NCBI GenBank assembly: GCA_003533785.1
Contig: DQCR01000020.1
Location: 1-41,084, forward strand
Reading direction: 5' to 3'
Source of the DNA: Flavobacteriaceae bacterium
GTDB taxonomy: Bacteria; Bacteroidota; Bacteroidia; Flavobacteriales; Flavobacteriaceae
Length of the DNA: 41,084 nt
Position numbers and translations under genes: made by a program. How positions within the stretch are numbered: position 1 is the first letter of the stretch; every line of letters begins with the position of its first letter. Of the stretch, positions 7,032-15,063 are shown piece by piece. The notes beneath the pieces are model-generated. The model made no database searches and was not told where the DNA came from. It worked only from the letters and a program-made list of their open reading frames with translations.

Positions 7032-8993
7032 TTGATTTCTAGAACTACCATAGATCAAGTTTATGATGCCTCCCGTGTGGAAGAGGTCATTGGTGATTTT
7101 GTTGTGCTGAAGAAGTCGGGATCTAACTTTAAGGGGTTGAGTCCTTTTTCTCAGGAGAAAACACCCAGCTTTATGGTGTCTCCTGTAAAGCAGATTTGGA
7201 AAGACTTCAGTAGTGGAAAAGGGGGAAATGTAGTTGCTTTTTTGATGGAGCACGAGCATTTTACCTACCCAGAGGCCATCCGTTACTTAGCAAAAAAATA
7301 CAATATTGAGATTGAGGAAACCCAGCAAACAGATGAGGAGCGCGAGAAAAACTCTGAACGGGAGAGCATGTTCTTGGTGGCACAATTTGCTCAAGAGTTT
7401 TTTAAAGAATCGTTATGGGAAGGAACCGAGGGCAAAGCCATTGGGTTGACTTATTTTAAAGAACGCGGTTTTTCAGAAAAAACGATTGAAGACTTTGGTT
7501 TGGGTTATTCTCCTAGCTCAATATCGGCTCTTAGCAATGCGGCTAAAAAAGGGTCTCATTCATTGGAGTTTTTGGAAAAAACGGGTCTACTCATTCACAA
7601 TGAAGAACGTCAGCAACACATTGATCGGTTTCGAGGAAGGGTAATTTTTCCAATACGAAGTTTATCGGGTCGGGTGCAGGGGTTTGGAGGTCGAATTCTC
7701 AACAAAGAGGCCAAAACCGCAAAATACCTCAACTCACCAGAAAGCGATATTTATCATAAAAGCAAAGTTTTATATGGGTTGTTTGAAGCAAAAAAAACAA
7801 TAGCAAAAGAAGACTGTTGTTATCTGGTTGAGGGCTATACCGATGTCATTCAAATGCATCAGGCAGGAGTTACCAATGTTGTTTCTTCCTCAGGGACAGC
7901 ATTGACCCAAGAGCAAATTCGTCTAATTCGCCGCCTGACTAAAAATATAGTTGTCTTATTCGATGGTGACGCCGCAGGGGTCCGTGCATCTATACGTGGG
8001 ATCGATTTGATCTTAGAACAAGACATGCATGTTAAAATATGCACTTTTCCAGAAGGGGAAGACCCAGATAGTTTTGCCAAAGGAAAATCGGAGGAAAACA
8101 TCCGTACCTATCTGTTGGATAAAGCAAAAGATTTCATTCAATTCAAAGCCAGCTTACTTCTTGAAGAGGCCAAAGAGGATCCTGTAAAAAAAGCGGATAC
8201 GATTCGTGCTATTGTAAGTAGTATTGCCAAGATTCCCGATGTCATACAAAGAGAGGTTTATATTCAGAGCTGTGCTTTGAATATGGGAGTATCTGAAGCG
8301 GTACTTTTTAATGCTCTAGCGCAATTGCTTCAAAAACAGCAAAAAGAATCCAAGCAGCCAAGAAAACCCAATCAGTCTTTAGAAGTAGTGAAGCCTCCTT
8401 CACAAGAATTGGTTGAAGTGGATGAAGTTTTTGAGCTGGAAAAACAAATCATAAGGCTCTTGTTGCACTACGGCAATGAAAAAGCGTATTTCGAAGACGT
8501 AGTTATCCAAAAAGACTCGGACGGGAGTGTACAGCAAGCCGTTCGTCAGATGGAAGTAACTGTTCATGAAAAAGTTTTTTTGGATCTTCAACAGGACGAA
8601 ATTGAACTAAGCAATCCCTTTTTTAGAAAAACCTATTCCACTATTATTCAGCAATTGCAAGCCAATGGAGAAATTCAACCCATACGTTTTGCAGAAGAAG
8701 AAGATAAGGAAAACAGCACCCTATTATCTGACTTATTGATGGAGAATGAAAAATACAAGCTGCACAATTGGGACAAGAAAAATATCTTTGTTAAACAACC
8801 TCAGGACCGAGTTGGGCAATCTGTAACACAAACGATATTATCTTTACGCCGCTTTTTAATTAATGAGAAAATCCAACGACTTAATGGTCAACTCGAAGCG
8901 AGTTCAGAGAACGATGCTCATCTCTTAGAGGAAATTAATATGTATAACGAATTACGTCAGTTGGTTTCTCAAAAACTTAGTCGAGTTGTTTAA
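7032..8993 (+). CDS. dnaG: DNA primase DnaG with a zinc-ligand-free CHC2 domain
   Basis: A 653-aa replicative primase. The N-terminal CHC2-like domain (about 1-95) keeps its fold signature (LKKSGSNFKGLSPF, PSF, GKGGN), but the four zinc ligands are replaced by S37, S40, D58 and S61. The catalytic core and TOPRIM domain follow, with YLVEGYTDVI (catalytic Glu) and VVLFDGDAAG (DxD). The C-terminal third is helical and should bind the replicative helicase. The start is TTG at 7032; MISRTTIDQV is the expected N-terminus and no ATG precedes it closely. The stop overlaps the convergent regulator gene by 4 bp. Flavobacterial homologues I remember share the ligand loss, so this is not a sequencing error. 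Confidence 0.95.
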   Translation: MISRTTIDQVYDASRVEEVIGDFVVLKKSGSNFKGLSPFSQEKTPSFMVSPVKQIWKDFSSGKGGNVVAFLMEHEHFTYPEAIRYLAKKYNIEIEETQQTDEEREKNSERESMFLVAQFAQEFFKESLWEGTEGKAIGLTYFKERGFSEKTIEDFGLGYSPSSISALSNAAKKGSHSLEFLEKTGLLIHNEERQQHIDRFRGRVIFPIRSLSGRVQGFGGRILNKEAKTAKYLNSPESDIYHKSKVLYGLFEAKKTIAKEDCCYLVEGYTDVIQMHQAGVTNVVSSSGTALTQEQIRLIRRLTKNIVVLFDGDAAGVRASIRGIDLILEQDMHVKICTFPEGEDPDSFAKGKSEENIRTYLLDKAKDFIQFKASLLLEEAKEDPVKKADTIRAIVSSIAKIPDVIQREVYIQSCALNMGVSEAVLFNALAQLLQKQQKESKQPRKPNQSLEVVKPPSQELVEVDEVFELEKQIIRLLLHYGNEKAYFEDVVIQKDSDGSVQQAVRQMEVTVHEKVFLDLQQDEIELSNPFFRKTYSTIIQQLQANGEIQPIRFAEEEDKENSTLLSDLLMENEKYKLHNWDKKNIFVKQPQDRVGQSVTQTILSLRRFLINEKIQRLNGQLEASSENDAHLLEEINMYNELRQLVSQKLSRVV

Positions 8994-9619
8994 ATTATTC
9001 GCAATTGCTTGGAATGTAGATACAAATCAAACGAATTGTCGACATTCAATTTTGTTAATATTCGGGTTTTGTAGGTGTTTACTGTCTTTTGATTAATATC
9101 TAGCTTTTCAGCAATGTCTATATTTTTGGTGCCTTCTACCAAAAGTTTTAAAACCTCAATCTCTCTTGGAGAAAGCGTCTCGAAATTTGTTTTTGGATCT
9201 TCTAAATTGATATTGTAATTCAATTGAGTACGATGTCTAGACGTCACATAAAACCCTTTATTGTAAACATAATTTATAGCTTCAAGAAGCAATTCTGAAT
9301 TTGTTTTTTTGGATAGATACGCGGTTGCTCCCGCTTTTAGAAGACTAATTGAGTAGACTTTAGACGGTTGGTTGCTGAAGACGATGATCTTGATTTGTGG
9401 GTATTCTTCCCTTATTTTTTCAATTAAGGTCACAGGGCTAATGCCTTGTAATTCCATATCCATGACGATGATGTCGATAGGATATTGGGTTAAAATTTTG
9501 AAGGCGTGGTTGTACAAATAGGCAGGGGGGGCCAAGCTAATCTGATTACTATCCTTGGCAATTTTTTCGAAACCTGTATGTACAATGGGATTGGAATCCA
9601 GTACAAGGGTCTGTATCAT
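8990..9619 (-). CDS. LuxR/NarL-type response regulator
   Basis: A 209-aa two-domain regulator. The receiver domain (about 1-120) has the phosphoacceptor D54 (VMDME), S82 at the switch Thr/Ser position and K104. The acidic pair that binds Mg2+ is reduced to D8-S9 (VLDSN) instead of the usual DD or ED. The C-terminal LuxR helix-turn-helix (about 145-205) reads LSPREIEVLKLLVEGTKNI, then IAEKL and KTVNTYKTRI. No histidine kinase gene is adjacent, so it is an orphan here. It ends tail-to-tail with dnaG, overlapping by 4 bp, and lies downstream of nadE on the same strand (54-bp gap). Target genes cannot be read from sequence. Confidence 0.88.
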   Translation of the reverse strand: MIQTLVLDSNPIVHTGFEKIAKDSNQISLAPPAYLYNHAFKILTQYPIDIIVMDMELQGISPVTLIEKIREEYPQIKIIVFSNQPSKVYSISLLKAGATAYLSKKTNSELLLEAINYVYNKGFYVTSRHRTQLNYNINLEDPKTNFETLSPREIEVLKLLVEGTKNIDIAEKLDINQKTVNTYKTRILTKLNVDNSFDLYLHSKQLRII

Positions 9620-9673
9620 AGTTCAACATTTGGGGAATACTAAGATACAAATTTTTAAAGCTTATGTCAATGC

Positions 9674-10462
9674 TTAAAGGTTTTTTGGAATACTACAAAC
9701 TGGTATAGCTTCCATTTTGTGTTTATTTGTTTGGTGATGCACTTGATAAATTTCCAAGATTTCTTTCTGGCGATCCGACATCGAACTAACAGGCAATTGA
9801 TTAGCTTCAGCATCCATTGCCCATTCCATTTCTGGATAGGAGGCACCTAATTGTTCCTCATCGGTGCGTCCGTCATCCCATAAACCATCTGTAGGGGAAG
9901 CCGATTGGATGGATTCTACAATACCAAGGTGAGCTCCTACAGCAAACACTTCTGTTTTCAACAAATCTGCGATAGGACTCAAATCGACTCCACCATCTCC
10001 ATATTTGGTGTAGAAGCCCACACCAAAGTCTTCAACTTTATTTCCAGTACCAGCCACTAGATACCGGTTCAGCGCTGCAAAATAATACAAGGTAGCCATT
10101 CGGAAACGAGCTCTTGTATTGGCAAGGCTCAGATGATGTTTCTGTTCATTTTCAGTAGGTGGTAATACTTCCTTGAAGGCTTCAAATAGTCCTGTAAGTT
10201 GTATAGTATTTGAGTGAACATTAGCGAATTTAGCTGTCAACCACTCCAAATGTTCTTTTGCCCGATTGACTTGATTAGAACCTTGATGGATTGGCATTTC
10301 CAAGGCAATAACTGGGCGCCCTGAAAGGGCACACAAGGTTGATGTTACCGCTGAGTCGATGCCTCCTGAAACGCCTACCACAAAACCGTTCATATTCGAT
10401 TCCAAGGCATAAGAGTTCAACCATTCCACGATATGTTCTACAACTTTTTCAGGATTTTTCAT
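9674..10462 (-). CDS. nadE: NAD+ synthetase (ammonia-dependent type)
   Basis: A 262-aa NAD synthetase that amidates deamido-NAD using ATP. The PP-loop is VSGGIDSAV (31-39). RARFRMATLYY, VAGTGNKVEDFGVGF and SPTDGLWDDGRTDE are conserved blocks. No glutaminase (nitrilase) domain is fused, so it should use free ammonia or an external glutaminase. I chose the ATG at 10462, which gives MKNPEKVVEHIVEWL; a frame from 10510 would add 16 hydrophobic residues that run through the promoter region. It is divergent from gldB, with a 65-bp gap that contains an inverted repeat. Confidence 0.93.
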   Translation of the reverse strand: MKNPEKVVEHIVEWLNSYALESNMNGFVVGVSGGIDSAVTSTLCALSGRPVIALEMPIHQGSNQVNRAKEHLEWLTAKFANVHSNTIQLTGLFEAFKEVLPPTENEQKHHLSLANTRARFRMATLYYFAALNRYLVAGTGNKVEDFGVGFYTKYGDGGVDLSPIADLLKTEVFAVGAHLGIVESIQSASPTDGLWDDGRTDEEQLGASYPEMEWAMDAEANQLPVSSMSDRQKEILEIYQVHHQTNKHKMEAIPVCSIPKNL

Positions 10463-10483
10463 AGCGCTTTTATAGTAATAGAA

Positions 10484-10505
10484 TGTATTTTTGCATAAAA
10501 ATACA
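10484..10505. promoter_or_regulatory. Inverted repeat with overlapping -7 boxes between nadE and gldB
   Basis: TGTATTTTT (10484-10492) and AAAAATACA (10497-10505) are perfect 9-bp inverted arms around GCAT. On the plus strand the left arm contains TATTTTTG (10486-10493), a perfect -7 box for gldB. On the minus strand the right arm gives TATTTTTA, a one-mismatch -7 box for nadE. It is either a pair of back-to-back promoters or an operator. I see no good -33 boxes. Confidence 0.5.
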
Positions 10506-10527
10506 ATCATTTCACATATAAAAAAAG

Positions 10528-11520
10528 ATGGAATTCTATCTTCATGAAAAATTTAATTTCTCAACAGGTTTTGTCCTTTTAATTTTACTCGTATTGAGCT
10601 TTGCTTGCCAGGATAAAAACTCATTGAGAGCTGAAATTGAGTCACTTCCTGTTGAAATAAAAGTGGATCGTTTTGACCGAAAATTTCACGAGGCTTCTCC
10701 CGAGCAAATTCCTAACCTCAAAGAAGAATATCCCTTTTTGTTCCCAGAACAATTTGATGATAGTATTTGGATAAAACGCCAAAAGGACAGCCTTCAACTT
10801 TTATTACAGCTGGCTGTCGATAAAAAATTCCCCAATGAAGAGTCTCTAAAAAAAAGCCTTAGTCAGCTTTTTAAACATATCAAATTTTACTTTCCACAGA
10901 CTCCTATTCCATACACCATTGGATTGATTAATAATGTTGATTATCAAAGCAAGACAATCTATAGAGATAGTCTTTTGATTCTCTCTTTGGACACCTACTT
11001 GGGAAAGGATAACGAACTGTATGAAGGGATCCCTAAATATATTCGTCAACAAATGGATGAAGCTTATTTGACTTCTCATGTCGCTGACAAATTTTTAGTA
11101 ACCCAATTGAATCCTCTTGCCGAACGCACTTTTTTGGCACAACTCATATACCAAGGTAAAATACAATACGCCAAATCCTTACTCTTGCCCGATCTTTCAG
11201 AAGCCAAACGTTTGGGCTATTCTGAGCTACAATTCCAATGGGCTAGGGAGAACCAAAAATATATTTGGCAATATTTTATTGAGAGACAATTGTTATACAG
11301 CACCGATCCTACTCTTTCACAACGTTTTTTAGAGCCGGCTCCTTTTTCCAAATTTTATTTGGAATTAGACAACGAAACACCGGGTCAGATTGGAGTGTGG
11401 TTAGGTACTGAAATTGTCAAAGCCTTTATCGAAAAAAAACCAACAATTCCGCTAGAAGAACTCTTGGCTCTTCCTGCCCTTACTATATTTCAAGAATCTA
11501 GATACAAACCCAGCAGATAA
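10528..11520 (+). CDS. gldB: Gliding motility lipoprotein GldB
   Basis: A 330-aa lipoprotein. The N-terminus has a hydrophobic segment (about 13-26) ending in a lipobox, LSFAC, with the lipidated Cys at 27. Conserved GldB features include VDRFDRKFHE just after the signal, the YLGKDNELYEGIPKYI block, and the C-terminal PGQIGVWLGTEIVKAF. In Flavobacterium johnsoniae GldB is required for gliding and for the linked type IX secretion system; its exact role is unknown. gldC starts 1 bp after the stop codon, the usual flavobacterial order. The family call rests on recognition and on this context. Confidence 0.9.
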   Translation: MEFYLHEKFNFSTGFVLLILLVLSFACQDKNSLRAEIESLPVEIKVDRFDRKFHEASPEQIPNLKEEYPFLFPEQFDDSIWIKRQKDSLQLLLQLAVDKKFPNEESLKKSLSQLFKHIKFYFPQTPIPYTIGLINNVDYQSKTIYRDSLLILSLDTYLGKDNELYEGIPKYIRQQMDEAYLTSHVADKFLVTQLNPLAERTFLAQLIYQGKIQYAKSLLLPDLSEAKRLGYSELQFQWARENQKYIWQYFIERQLLYSTDPTLSQRFLEPAPFSKFYLELDNETPGQIGVWLGTEIVKAFIEKKPTIPLEELLALPALTIFQESRYKPSR

Positions 11521-11521
11521 A

Positions 11522-11854
11522 ATGGCAACAAGCAAAGAATCCTCTATTTCAATTCAAATAGGCCTTGATGAAAATAAAATACCCGAAACCATTCATTGGT
11601 CTGCTCCTGATGGGGGAGTAGAAAATGCAGTGGCTAAGGCCCTGTTACTTTCTCTATGGGATAGTGAAACCCAAGAAACGTTACGAATGGATTTGTGGGT
11701 GAAGGACATGCCAATTGATCAAATGCAACGCTTTTTTCATCAAAGTTTAGTGACGATGGGCCAAACCTATTTTCGGGCTACAGAAGACGAGAAAATGGCA
11801 CAAGGGTTTGAAGATTTTGCAGCTTTTTTTGCTGAAAAACTTAACATCAAATGA
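11522..11854 (+). CDS. gldC: Gliding motility protein GldC
   Basis: A 110-aa soluble protein without a signal peptide. The family core is easy to see: IGLDENKIPETIHWSAPDGG, then KALLLSLWDS and LRMDLWVKDMPIDQMQRFF, followed by TEDEKMAQGFEDFAAFFAEKL. GldC is not strictly essential for gliding in F. johnsoniae but raises its efficiency. It is directly coupled to gldB (1-bp gap) and ends immediately before the convergent engB stop, with no space for a terminator between them. Confidence 0.92.
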   Translation: MATSKESSISIQIGLDENKIPETIHWSAPDGGVENAVAKALLLSLWDSETQETLRMDLWVKDMPIDQMQRFFHQSLVTMGQTYFRATEDEKMAQGFEDFAAFFAEKLNIK

Positions 11855-12463
11855 TCATTTAGCAGCAGCAAAGTCAATCAAAAGATCTCCGATTGATTCT
11901 GTTATTGATTTCAAACCTAGTTTTTTTGTAGCTGAAGTAACAAAGCATAAGGGGATTTCTTCCCAATCCTTTTTCAATACCTTTTGGTAAGCCACTACAT
12001 TGCTGTCAATTGCATTTGAACTTAATTTATCCGCCTTGGTAAAGACCAAGTAGAAAGGAATTTCATGCCTTCCCAGCCATGCAATAAACTCCAAATCTAT
12101 AGGTTGTGCTGGATGGCGAATGTCCAAAAGAACAAAGGTGAGCAGGAGTTGCGTTCGCTTTCTGAAATAGGATTCTATATAGGATTGAAACTTCTTTTTT
12201 TGGACTTTAGAAACTTTTGCATATCCATATCCCGGTAAATCAACTAGATACCATTGCTCATTAATCAAAAAATGATTTATTAGCTGTGTTTTACCTGGAC
12301 GTGAAGACGTTTTGGCAAGTTTTTTTTGATTACATAGGGCGTTGATAAGAGAAGATTTCCCCACATTAGAGCGACCAATAAAGGCAAACTCAGGACGCTT
12401 TTCTGAAGGACATTTTTCAACTTCGGTATTGCTGACAATAAATTGAGCAGATTTGATCTGCAT
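11855..12463 (-). CDS. engB: Ribosome biogenesis GTPase EngB (YihA/YsxC)
   Basis: A 202-aa small GTPase needed for 50S ribosomal subunit assembly. G1 is GRSNVGKSS (30-38), the G2 Thr lies in SSRPGKTQ, G3 is DLPGYG (75-80), G4 is TKAD (142-145) and G5 is TSA. This is the complete EngB core, without extra domains. It is transcribed after the alpha/beta hydrolase (6-bp gap), and its stop codon abuts the gldC stop from the other strand. Confidence 0.96.
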   Translation of the reverse strand: MQIKSAQFIVSNTEVEKCPSEKRPEFAFIGRSNVGKSSLINALCNQKKLAKTSSRPGKTQLINHFLINEQWYLVDLPGYGYAKVSKVQKKKFQSYIESYFRKRTQLLLTFVLLDIRHPAQPIDLEFIAWLGRHEIPFYLVFTKADKLSSNAIDSNVVAYQKVLKKDWEEIPLCFVTSATKKLGLKSITESIGDLLIDFAAAK

Positions 12464-12469
12464 GACCAG

Positions 12470-13234
12470 TTATATTTGGCAATTTTGAAACCACTCCATT
12501 ACAATTTGATTGAATCGATCGGGATGCTCCATCATCGGGGCATGTCCACATTTATCAATCCAATATAAAGTGGAATTAGGGAGTAACTTGTGAAATTCAT
12601 CTGCCACATTAGGAGGAGTAACTTGATCTTGAGCCCCCCATATAATTGCAGTAGGAGTTGACATGTTTGGCAAATCCTTGGACATATTATGACGGATCGC
12701 ACTCTTGGCAACGGCTAGTGTTTTAACCAGCTTTTTACGGTCATTGACCGTCTCGAAGACTTCGTCTACAATTTGCTTTGTGGCAACTTTGGGGTCGTAG
12801 AAGACTTCCTCACTTTTGGCTTTTATATAATCATAATCTCCGCGTTTGGGATAGCCATCTCCCATTGAGTTTTCATACAGACCAGAACTTCCAGTAATGA
12901 TAAGACCTTTAACCATTTCTGGATGCAACTTAGTGTATAGAAGACCAATATGCCCTCCGAGTGAGTTGCCCAAGAGGACCACATTATTTAATTCCATAAA
13001 CGTAATAAACCCATGAAGATACTCGGCAAAGTCTTTCACATTGGTTTGAAGTAGCGGACGATCATATACTGGTAATTCAGGAATGATAATTTGATAATTA
13101 TGCTGAGTGAAATAAGACATAACACCTTCAAAATTACTCAGTCCACCCATCAATCCATGGAGGATGATGATAGGCTGACCGGTTCCTTCAGCAACATATC
13201 GGTACCCCTTTTTTTCAATTAATTGATTTTCCAT
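12470..13234 (-). CDS. Alpha/beta-hydrolase fold protein
   Basis: A 254-aa single-domain alpha/beta hydrolase. The oxyanion motif is LHGLMGG (25-31), the nucleophile elbow GNSLGG (Ser 91), with likely triad residues D203 (WGAQDQVTPP) and H231 (CGHAPMMEHP). A short cap lies between strands 6 and 7. No signal peptide is present, so it is cytoplasmic. I chose the ATG at 13234, preceded by AGGAG about 10 bp upstream; a TTG two codons further upstream is less likely. It sits between mraZ (divergent) and engB (downstream), a conserved flavobacterial position as I remember it. The substrate is unknown. Confidence 0.85.
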   Translation of the reverse strand: MENQLIEKKGYRYVAEGTGQPIIILHGLMGGLSNFEGVMSYFTQHNYQIIIPELPVYDRPLLQTNVKDFAEYLHGFITFMELNNVVLLGNSLGGHIGLLYTKLHPEMVKGLIITGSSGLYENSMGDGYPKRGDYDYIKAKSEEVFYDPKVATKQIVDEVFETVNDRKKLVKTLAVAKSAIRHNMSKDLPNMSTPTAIIWGAQDQVTPPNVADEFHKLLPNSTLYWIDKCGHAPMMEHPDRFNQIVMEWFQNCQI

Positions 13235-13258
13235 CCGCAATCACTCCTGTAAGAAGGG

Positions 13259-13266
13259 CAAATATA
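13259..13266 (-). promoter_or_regulatory. Candidate -7 box for the hydrolase-engB unit
   Basis: The minus strand reads TATATTTG here, a perfect TAnnTTTG, about 25 bp upstream of the hydrolase ATG. No clear -33 TTG is present at 19-21 bp. The divergent MraZ boxes begin 54 bp further upstream. Confidence 0.5.
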
Positions 13267-13320
13267 GAGAATTACAAGTTTAAATCGCTTTCCTATGACT
13301 AAAACCCAAGAAAAGGACAG

Positions 13321-13369
13321 AGTGGTAAAAGTTATCAACAAAGTGGTAAATAGTGGTAAAAAGTGGTAA
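13321..13369 (+). promoter_or_regulatory. MraZ operator: four AGTGGTAA boxes upstream of mraZ
   Basis: AGTGGTAA occurs at 13321, 13342, 13352 and 13362, all in the same orientation. The last three repeat every 10 bp and the first is 21 bp (two helical turns) upstream, so all four face one side of the DNA. Known MraZ operators are tandem TGGGN or AAAGTG-type boxes with 10-bp spacing, just upstream of mraZ. Box 3 falls where the -33 element of the promoter is expected, so bound MraZ would probably block RNA polymerase. Confidence 0.75.
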
Positions 13370-13377
13370 TTAATTTC

Positions 13378-13385
13378 TATTTTTG
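13378..13385 (+). promoter_or_regulatory. mraZ / dcw promoter -7 box
   Basis: TATTTTTG matches TAnnTTTG, 25 bp before the mraZ ATG at 13411. The GTGG of MraZ box 3 (13353-13356) lies exactly 21 bp upstream, at the -33 position. This is the only good promoter I see ahead of the 15-kb dcw cluster. Confidence 0.6.
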
Positions 13386-13410
13386 ATAGTACAAAAGCTA
13401 AAAAGCTCTG

Positions 13411-13878
13411 ATGCAGCATTTTATAGGAACATATGAGTGTAAGGCAGATGCCAAAGGACGCATTATGATTCCCGTTGCCCTAAAAAAACAGTTGGCTGCA
13501 GTGGTGAGTCAAGGATTTGTTCTGAAGCGAGCTGTATTTAACAGTTGCTTGGAATTGTATCCTATGAAAGAATGGGAGCAGCTTATGACAAAAATTAATA
13601 CTCTTAACCGATTCAATAAGAAAAACATTGACTTCATCAGACGATTTACCGCAGGAGTGAAAATGGTCGATGTAGATGCTTCAGGACGTTTGCTAATTCC
13701 AAAAGACTTGTTGGGACATGCAGGAATGAACAAAGAAGTAGTTGTGTCTTCTGCAGTCAATATACTTGAGCTATGGGATAAGACCCAATACGAAGAAGCT
13801 ATTGATGCTGCAACTCTAGATTTTGGCGCTTTAGCCGAAGAAGTAATGGGAGATCAAAATGAAAATGACCTATCATAA
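13411..13878 (+). CDS. mraZ: Transcriptional regulator MraZ
   Basis: A 155-aa DNA-binding protein at the head of the dcw cluster. It contains two SpoVT/AbrB-like half-domains, each with the family signature: DAKGRIMIP (13-21) and DASGRLLIP (89-97). MraZ forms ring-shaped oligomers and in E. coli represses its own operon through tandem boxes upstream; the matching boxes are present here at 13321-13369. The 3' end overlaps rsmH by 20 bp. Length is normal. Confidence 0.96.
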   Translation: MQHFIGTYECKADAKGRIMIPVALKKQLAAVVSQGFVLKRAVFNSCLELYPMKEWEQLMTKINTLNRFNKKNIDFIRRFTAGVKMVDVDASGRLLIPKDLLGHAGMNKEVVVSSAVNILELWDKTQYEEAIDAATLDFGALAEEVMGDQNENDLS

Positions 13879-14761
13879 ACCGGTATTGCTGCAAGAAGCG
13901 ATCGAAGGACTAGCGATTCGTCCCTCCGGGGTTTATGTAGACGTCACTTTTGGAGGAGGAGGTCACTCACAAGCAATCCTAGATCAGCTAGCTACAGACG
14001 GTAAACTCTATGCCTTCGACCAGGATCCTGATGCACAAGCACAGGCACTTTCCGATCCTCGATTCGAATTGATTCCTTCCAATTTTTCTTATTTACAACA
14101 ACACCTTCGTTTTAACGGGGTCACTTCTGTTCATGGCATACTCGCCGATTTTGGGGTTTCTTCTCATCAATTTGACAGTGAGCGTCGGGGATTTTCAACT
14201 CGATTTGAAGGGCCTCTAGACATGAGAATGAATCCAGCACAAGAACAATCTGCTTCAACACTGATCAATACCTATTCAGAGTCCCAACTCACCAATCTGT
14301 TTAAAAACTACGGCGAATTGCGCAATGCCTTCAAGTTGGCATATGCAATTTCAATTCATCGAGAAAATCACCCCATTCACACTACCAAACAGCTTAGACA
14401 GGTTATCGAGCCGCTAGTGCCTGAGAGGTTTTTAAATAAGTATTTGGCACAAGTCTTTCAAGCCATCCGAATCGAAGTAAATCAAGAATTGGAGGTTATA
14501 AAGCAATTTTTAAAGCAATCTTCAGAGGTATTAGTCCAAGGGGGGCGGTTGGTATGTATTTCCTATCATTCTCTGGAAGATCGTTTGGTTAAGCGGTATA
14601 TCCGTGAAGGCCAATTCGAAGGGACAGCTCCAGTAGATTTTTATGGCAATAGAAGTACACCGCTCAAAAAAATAGGGGGAATGGTTCACCCCGACCAAAA
14701 AGAAATAGCTGAAAATAATCGGGCACGAAGTGCTAAAATGAGAATCGCTGAAAAAAGATGA
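13859..14761 (+). CDS. rsmH: 16S rRNA (cytosine1402-N4)-methyltransferase RsmH
   Basis: A 300-aa SAM-dependent methyltransferase that modifies C1402 in the ribosomal P site. The SAM motif is VDVTFGGGGHS (27-37); HGILADFGVSSHQ, GFSTR, DMRMN and the C-terminal ISYHSLEDR(LV)K and NNRARSAKMR blocks are all present. The start at 13859 lies inside mraZ, 6 bp after a GGGAG sequence; a second ATG two codons later would give MTYHKPVLL and cannot be excluded. The stop overlaps ftsL in ATGA. Confidence 0.96.
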   Translation: MKMTYHKPVLLQEAIEGLAIRPSGVYVDVTFGGGGHSQAILDQLATDGKLYAFDQDPDAQAQALSDPRFELIPSNFSYLQQHLRFNGVTSVHGILADFGVSSHQFDSERRGFSTRFEGPLDMRMNPAQEQSASTLINTYSESQLTNLFKNYGELRNAFKLAYAISIHRENHPIHTTKQLRQVIEPLVPERFLNKYLAQVFQAIRIEVNQELEVIKQFLKQSSEVLVQGGRLVCISYHSLEDRLVKRYIREGQFEGTAPVDFYGNRSTPLKKIGGMVHPDQKEIAENNRARSAKMRIAEKR

Positions 14762-15063
14762 AACAAATTCTCGCTTTCCTGAACATGGAATTTCTTCTCA
14801 AAGAAGGAGCACTTCGCAATTGGCGCTTTGTTTTCTCACTTTCTCTTCTGGCAATGATAATGATAGAGAGTGGGCATCAGGCCGATAGTAAGATTTTTAA
14901 AATAGCTCAGCTCAACGAAGAATTAAAAGCACTAAAAAGTCAGTTTGTAGAAAAACGATCACACTTGATGCGCTTGAAAATGGAGACCAAGGTTGCTGCT
15001 GTTTTGAGAGAAAAGGGAGTGAAAGCATCGCAAGAACCTCCCGTAAAGATAATTGTAGAATAA
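14758..15063 (+). CDS. ftsL: FtsL-like cell division protein
   Basis: A 101-aa bitopic membrane protein: a short cytoplasmic N-terminus, one membrane segment (about 23-38), then a coiled-coil-forming helix (about 48-82) and a short tail. This is the FtsL/DivIC layout, and the gene occupies the canonical ftsL slot between rsmH and ftsI. Sequence identity with proteobacterial FtsL is too low to help; position and topology carry the call. Start overlaps the rsmH stop (ATGA) and the stop directly abuts the ftsI ATG. Confidence 0.85.
   Translation: MKQILAFLNMEFLLKEGALRNWRFVFSLSLLAMIMIESGHQADSKIFKIAQLNEELKALKSQFVEKRSHLMRLKMETKVAAVLREKGVKASQEPPVKIIVE

Noticed and set aside
7131..7218. Frameshift or sequencing error as cause of the missing DnaG zinc ligands
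   Set aside because: The frame is continuous, flanking residues are conserved on both sides, and changes are single substitutions at each ligand.
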